This document shows positions 6,014 through 9,008 of a DNA stretch of 9,008 bases, piece after piece (position 1 is the stretch's first letter; each line of letters starts with the position of its first letter). The stretch is from positions 1 through 9,008 of the forward strand of contig CAKVJE010000078.1 in the NCBI GenBank assembly GCA_934754735.1, given 5' to 3'. The notes below the pieces were generated by a model. The model was not told the DNA's origin, searched no databases, and saw nothing but the letters and a program-made list of their open reading frames with translations. A program made the position numbers and the translations under genes. Source of the DNA: an uncultured Candidatus Melainabacteria bacterium. Its GTDB lineage: Bacteria; Cyanobacteriota; Vampirovibrionia; Gastranaerophilales; Gastranaerophilaceae.

Positions 6014-6026
6014 CCCCTATGTATAT

Positions 6027-6055
6027 ATTATTTACCATAACACTAAGTTTGTCAA
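6027..6055 (-). promoter_or_regulatory. Predicted antisense promoter pointing into the peptide locus
   Basis: On the minus strand a perfect -35 TTGACA (6055-6050) is followed after exactly 17 nt by AATAAT (6032-6027), five of six matches to TATAAT. Its -35 lies back to back with the -35 of the TPR gene promoter on the other strand, 6 nt apart. Inference from consensus, but among the best matches in the window. Confidence 0.55.
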
Positions 6056-6066
6056 TATGTATTGAC
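6051..6066. promoter_or_regulatory. Inverted repeat GTCAA-N6-TTGAC, copy 1
   Basis: GTCAATATGTATTGAC has 7-bp arms around TG. It covers the -35 boxes of the two divergent promoters. The symmetry may therefore arise simply from two opposed TTGAC boxes; the fact that the same pattern recurs at 6129-6142 is what makes an operator worth considering. Confidence 0.4.
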
Positions 6067-6091
6067 GGTCCATTTATTCAATATCTATAAT
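6062..6091 (+). promoter_or_regulatory. Promoter of the TPR protein gene
   Basis: TTGACG (6062-6067) and a perfect TATAAT (6086-6091) are 18 nt apart, one of the strongest sigma-70 matches in the window. The start point would be near 6098, giving a leader of about 66 nt that carries the 22-bp palindrome. Confidence 0.65.
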
Positions 6092-6124
6092 ATTTTTATG
6101 ATATTATTATATAGGGATTTAATA

Positions 6125-6146
6125 TCAGTCAAGTCGACTTGACTGA
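6125..6146. promoter_or_regulatory. 22-bp perfect palindrome in the TPR gene leader (GTCAA-N6-TTGAC, copy 2)
   Basis: The core GTCAAGTCGACTTGAC (6127-6144 with its flanking A/G and T) is extended to a perfect 22-bp inverted repeat, without spacer, centred on GTC|GAC at 6135/6136. It lies downstream of the predicted start point and 18 nt before the ATG at 6164. It could be a roadblock operator for a dimeric regulator, or an RNA hairpin just 6 nt ahead of the Shine-Dalgarno AAAGGA (6153-6158). Confidence 0.5.
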
Positions 6147-6163
6147 CCACGTAAAGGAATGTC

Positions 6164-7921
6164 ATGCTTGAAGAAATAAATGATTTAATTGGTAAAAAAG
6201 AATTTGATAAAGCGAAAGAATTATTGGAGCCTGCATTAAAAGCAGATCCGAAAAATGTTGAATTACTTAAGCTATCCGGATTAGTTGCGTCTAATGATGA
6301 AGATTGGCAAAAAGCCAGAAGTAATTTCGAAACAGTTGTTAAATTTAAACCAGAAGATGCAACTTCTTGGTTTTATTTAGCAAGTGCTTATGACAGATTG
6401 GGTGATTTTGTTTCAGCAAAAAATGCTTATATCAAAGTCATCGAATTGCGCTCCGGTTACGCAGAAGCATACAAGAGTTTGTGTGTTGTTCTCATGAAAA
6501 TGAATGAACCGGAGAATGCTATTAAATATGCTTTTATGGCAAATGCAGTTGAGCCTGATGATTATATTTTTGATTTTGTTATCGGTACTGCTTATATGAA
6601 GTTAAAAGATTTTCAAAATAGTATCAAACCGTTTAAACGTGCATTAGAAAAAGAGCCTAATAATATCGGAACTTTGAACAGTTTGGGTACTGCTTATATG
6701 GCAGTTGGAAATAGTGAAGAAGCGATAAAATGTTATAAACAAGCGCTTGAAATTAGACCAAATAGTCCGATGGCTTATTATAATATTGGTTCTGCATATC
6801 AAATTCAACAAAACCACGAAGAGGCTTGTATTTATCTTGAAAAAGCTTGTGAACTTGATGATGAAGACGAAGGTTTTAAGACAGCACTTGCGATGTCAAA
6901 AACTAAGCTTGGATGTTATGAAGAAGCTTCTAAAATATATAAGTCATTGTTGCTTCAACATCCGGAAAAAGAAAATTATAAATATAACTTGGTAACTTGT
7001 TTTGAGGCTATGGGTGACTTGCAAACGGCAATTAAGATGTTGGAAAGCATGGTTTATGTTAATCAGAAATTTATTCTTCCTGCACAAAAACTTGCAAGTT
7101 TGTATATTAAGACTAATCAACTTAACAAAGCAAAAGAGATTTATGATAACATCCTTTTGAAAGGCAAAGTTTCTGCTGAAACTTTCCACCAATACGCAAT
7201 TCTATCATCTAGCTTGTGCGATACAGATACGGCAGAAAGAATGCTTAAAAAAGTTATTAAAATGAATCCTGATATTGCGAAAGCTCATAAGGATTTGGGC
7301 ATTATTTATTTGAATAAACGTTTATTTGATTATGCAGAAGATGAATTTAAGATTGCTATGCAATTGCAACCAAATGATTTTGAAATTATTTTTGAGTATG
7401 CAAATTTCTTGTACTCAATCTCTAAGAATACAGAGGCTGAAAGATATTATCAAGAAGCATTGGATATTTCTCCAGATAATGTGCTTGCGCTTACTTTCAT
7501 GGCGTTGAATAAGTTGATTTTAAACCAACTTGATGAAGCTAAAGCTTATATTGAACACGCGTTAAAAGTTAATCCGCATCATGAGTATATTCAATTCTGT
7601 GCAGGAAGAATTTTTTATGCAAGAAAAGAATACGATGAAGCTAAACACTATTTAATTCATGCTGTTGAACAAAATCCTGATATTGAAACGCAGAATACAC
7701 TTGCTTTAACTTATTATGAATTGGAAGAATATCAATCTGCGATTAATATTTTTGAAAATTTATTAGCTAAGAAGCCGGAAAACATCTCTGTTCTAATGAG
7801 TTTGGCGAAATGTTATGCCGGATTGAAAGATAATGATAAAGCGTTAGAATATTTGGATAAATTAGTTACAATTTTTCCAGAAGATGAAGAAGCGCATGAG
7901 ATGATTAGAAAATTGTCTTAG
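6164..7921 (+). CDS. Large tetratricopeptide-repeat (TPR) protein, probably a cytoplasmic scaffold
   Basis: Practically the whole 585-residue chain is made of TPR units, about sixteen of 34 residues. A clear example is residues 168-201 (LGTAYMAVGNSEEAIKCYKQ, then ALEIRPNS); others are at about 63-96, 370-404 (AHKDLGIIYLNKRLFDYAED), 438-471 and 506-540. Positions typical of TPRs recur: small residues at 8 and 20, Pro near 32. There is no signal peptide, membrane helix or catalytic domain, so it should act in the cytoplasm as a superhelical surface for binding partners. Which partner is unknown. TPR proteins are frequent near pilus genes, but this gene has its own promoter and lies 3 kb from pilMN-pilO, so a pilus role is not shown. 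The ATG at 6164 has AAAGGA at 5 nt. Two inverted repeats around the promoter suggest regulation. An O-GlcNAc-transferase-type fusion is excluded because no glycosyltransferase domain follows. Confidence 0.9.
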   Translation: MLEEINDLIGKKEFDKAKELLEPALKADPKNVELLKLSGLVASNDEDWQKARSNFETVVKFKPEDATSWFYLASAYDRLGDFVSAKNAYIKVIELRSGYAEAYKSLCVVLMKMNEPENAIKYAFMANAVEPDDYIFDFVIGTAYMKLKDFQNSIKPFKRALEKEPNNIGTLNSLGTAYMAVGNSEEAIKCYKQALEIRPNSPMAYYNIGSAYQIQQNHEEACIYLEKACELDDEDEGFKTALAMSKTKLGCYEEASKIYKSLLLQHPEKENYKYNLVTCFEAMGDLQTAIKMLESMVYVNQKFILPAQKLASLYIKTNQLNKAKEIYDNILLKGKVSAETFHQYAILSSSLCDTDTAERMLKKVIKMNPDIAKAHKDLGIIYLNKRLFDYAEDEFKIAMQLQPNDFEIIFEYANFLYSISKNTEAERYYQEALDISPDNVLALTFMALNKLILNQLDEAKAYIEHALKVNPHHEYIQFCAGRIFYARKEYDEAKHYLIHAVEQNPDIETQNTLALTYYELEEYQSAINIFENLLAKKPENISVLMSLAKCYAGLKDNDKALEYLDKLVTIFPEDEEAHEMIRKLS

Positions 7922-7958
7922 TAATAGTGGCGCTCTGTTTATAAAATATTACAATTTC

Positions 7959-7987
7959 TTTACAATTCACTCTAAAATTTTTATAAA
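7959..7987 (+). promoter_or_regulatory. Predicted promoter of the glycine-zipper protein gene
   Basis: TTTACA (7959-7964) and TATAAA (7982-7987) are 17 nt apart, each five of six matches to consensus. The start point would be near 7994, leaving a leader of about 57 nt before the ATG at 8051. No terminator for the upstream TPR gene is evident between 7922 and 7958. Confidence 0.5.
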
Positions 7988-8050
7988 TAAGCAATTTTTA
8001 CATGAAAAATTACTTTATATACATGTGTGTAATAAAATTTGGAGTGTTGT

Positions 8051-8728
8051 ATGACAAATCCTTATAGTATGGGTGCTTATCCGCAAATGGATTATAGTCA
8101 AGGCTATGTGCAACCACAACAAAAGCGTAGTGGTGGCTTTGGTAGTGTTGTCGGAATGTCACTTGTTGGCGGAGCTGTAGGCGGAACTGTCGGTTATTTA
8201 AAGGGCAGAAATAATATTGGTAAGAATGGCGAAGTATCTGATACTTTCGCAAAACAAGCATTTGAAAATAATATTAATAAAAACTGGACAAAAGCTGATA
8301 AAAAATATTTTAAGAATATGAAGGAATTCATTGAAAAATTGGATAAAGCAAAAGATGTAGATAGCTTTAAAAAGATCTTAAAAGATTACAAATCAGTTTT
8401 TGATTCTAAACTCGTTTCATTAGAAACATTTATGACATCTTTAAGTCCGAAGAATTTTAAAGAAACTAAAAAAGTATTGAAAGAACAAATGGAGAAGAAA
8501 ATTATGTTGGGGCAACAAACATTTAAAAATTTGGCAGAAAAATGTTGGGATAAAGAAAACAAATGTTTTACAAAACCTGAAGGCTTGAGTGATAAAATCT
8601 TTAATGTAATTAAAAATACAAAAACGCAAGGTCAATGGAAAAAAGCTTTAAAATATGGCGGTGCAACAGCAGGTGTTATGGGCGCTTTGACACTAGGTTA
8701 TAAAATGTTAACTACATCAAATAGATAA
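8051..8728 (+). CDS. Protein with glycine-zipper segments at both ends, 225 residues, function unknown
   Basis: I do not recognise a named family. Residues 1-25 are Gln/Tyr/Pro-rich (MTNPYSMGAYPQMDYSQGY). A glycine-zipper segment at about 28-52 has GxxxG steps at Gly31-35 and Gly40-44-48-52, enough to form a packed membrane helix. The middle, 60-195, is charged, Lys-rich and helical, with Cys165 and Cys172 close together. A second Gly/Ala-rich hydrophobic segment stands at 203-221 (GGATAGVMGALTLGYKML). The two short hydrophobic ends suggest a membrane-inserting hairpin or oligomer, possibly with the helical middle on one side. I chose the ATG at 8051 because GGAG at 8041-8044 sits 6 nt before it; an in-frame TTG at 8039 would overlap that site. 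It has its own predicted promoter and ends at a shared terminator. A secreted or effector-like role cannot be excluded, but no signal peptide is seen. Confidence 0.8.
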   Translation: MTNPYSMGAYPQMDYSQGYVQPQQKRSGGFGSVVGMSLVGGAVGGTVGYLKGRNNIGKNGEVSDTFAKQAFENNINKNWTKADKKYFKNMKEFIEKLDKAKDVDSFKKILKDYKSVFDSKLVSLETFMTSLSPKNFKETKKVLKEQMEKKIMLGQQTFKNLAEKCWDKENKCFTKPEGLSDKIFNVIKNTKTQGQWKKALKYGGATAGVMGALTLGYKMLTTSNR

Positions 8729-8753
8729 ATAATGTTAATTGAAAATCAATATA

Positions 8754-8789
8754 AAAAAACGAGAGCAATATTTGTTACTCTCGTTTTTT
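8754..8789. terminator. Bidirectional intrinsic terminator between convergent genes
   Basis: AAAAAACGAGAG (8754-8765) and CTCTCGTTTTTT (8778-8789) form a perfect 12-bp stem with a 12-nt loop. The A-run and T-run give a U-tract in either direction, so it can end both the 225-residue gene on the plus strand and the winged-helix gene on the minus strand, whose stop codon is at 8811. Confidence 0.93.
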
Positions 8790-8810
8790 ATATTCAGTTT
8801 AAATCAAAAA

Positions 8811-9008
8811 CTATCTTAATTTTACAGTTACTGATTTAGCTTTTTGAGTGTATTCTAATTTATCTTCTCTAGATAACCAGCCTAAACCCATTTCAGCAAA
8901 GTTTTCGTTCAAGCTAAGGTCTTTTTTCATTTTATTGATTGAAACTTCACCTTTGTTTGAAAGGTAGTTGTAAATTTGACCAGCTGATTCAATAATTTGT
9001 TCTTGGAT
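8811..9008 (-). CDS. Winged helix-turn-helix protein (DUF2582 type), C-terminal 65 residues only
   Basis: The minus-strand reading frame is open from the window edge to TAG at 8813-8811, giving 65 residues starting IQEQIIESAGQIYNYLSNKG and ending KSVTVKLR. The pattern AGQIYNYLSNKGEVSINKMK then GLGWLSREDKLEY matches what I know of the winged-helix domain family DUF2582, with its conserved GWL-RE-K block and a final beta strand. These proteins are small, usually about 65-80 residues, so only a little of the N-terminus is likely missing; upstream context is unseen. The function is uncharacterised; DNA binding is inferred from the fold. It converges with the 225-residue gene and shares its terminator. 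Confidence 0.8.
   Translation of the reverse strand: MQEQIIESAGQIYNYLSNKGEVSINKMKKDLSLNENFAEMGLGWLSREDKLEYTQKAKSVTVKLR

Larger units (their letters stand above)
5897..6020 (-). ncRNA. Candidate antisense RNA opposite the peptide transcript
   Basis: If the minus-strand promoter at 6027-6055 fires, transcription would begin near 6020 and could end after the hairpin at 5907-5945. It would give an RNA of about 120 nt fully complementary to the 3' part of the peptide mRNA, including its 13-bp stem and most of the ORF. Convergent overlap at the 3' end is the arrangement of several type I antitoxins (for example RatA with TxpA). It is predicted solely from promoter and terminator signals. Confidence 0.35.

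Noticed and set aside
5794..6017. CRISPR array or transposon ends in the intergenic stretch
   Set aside because: The repeats are inverted arms of single hairpins, not regularly spaced direct repeats; no transposase, target duplication or matching terminal repeats are seen.
8039..8050. Upstream TTG start adding four residues to the 225-residue protein
   Set aside because: The TTG overlaps the GGAG ribosome binding site that serves the ATG at 8051.

Overview
The window is AT-rich chromosomal DNA from a bacterium that looks diderm: it has type IV pilus / type II secretion inner-membrane platform genes next to NAD biosynthesis and core information-processing genes. The codon bias, a PilM-PilN-like fusion, a glycine-zipper protein and a DUF2582-type winged helix together make me suspect a gut Gastranaerophilales (Melainabacteria, the non-photosynthetic sister group of Cyanobacteria). 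That placement is an impression, not a proof.

Layout. Positions 1-59 hold the 5' part of a serine tRNA (anticodon GCU, minus strand) cut by the window edge. A small orphan basic protein follows (171-437, plus). On the minus strand, pilMN and pilO (2790 to 476) form a two-gene pilus platform operon. It is transcribed divergently from a plus-strand operon nadA-rlmB-sigma factor (2857-5513), in which the genes overlap by 1 nt or lie 12 nt apart. The 66-nt divergent gap holds an 18-bp perfect palindrome over both predicted promoters.

The 650-nt stretch 5514-6163 is the most unusual part. It contains a dispersed palindromic repeat (5613-5685) and then a compact unit with a strong promoter (TTGACA), a folded leader of about 100 nt, a perfect Shine-Dalgarno and a 23-residue hydrophobic peptide ORF (5890-5961). 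That ORF is itself an inverted repeat, and a 13-bp stem follows it. A convincing promoter on the opposite strand (6027-6055) points back into the unit, which is the architecture of a type I toxin-antitoxin locus or a similar antisense-controlled membrane peptide. Next come two inverted repeats of the same form, GTCAA-N6-TTGAC, flanking the promoter of a large TPR-repeat protein (6164-7921).

The right end has a 225-residue protein with glycine-zipper segments at both ends (8051-8728), a bidirectional terminator, and the C-terminal part of a convergent winged-helix protein running off the window.

The housekeeping genes (nadA, rlmB, sigma) are confidently identified. The pilus assignment rests on domain order, membrane topology and short motifs. 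Promoter, RNA-structure and antisense calls were read by eye and are inferences.
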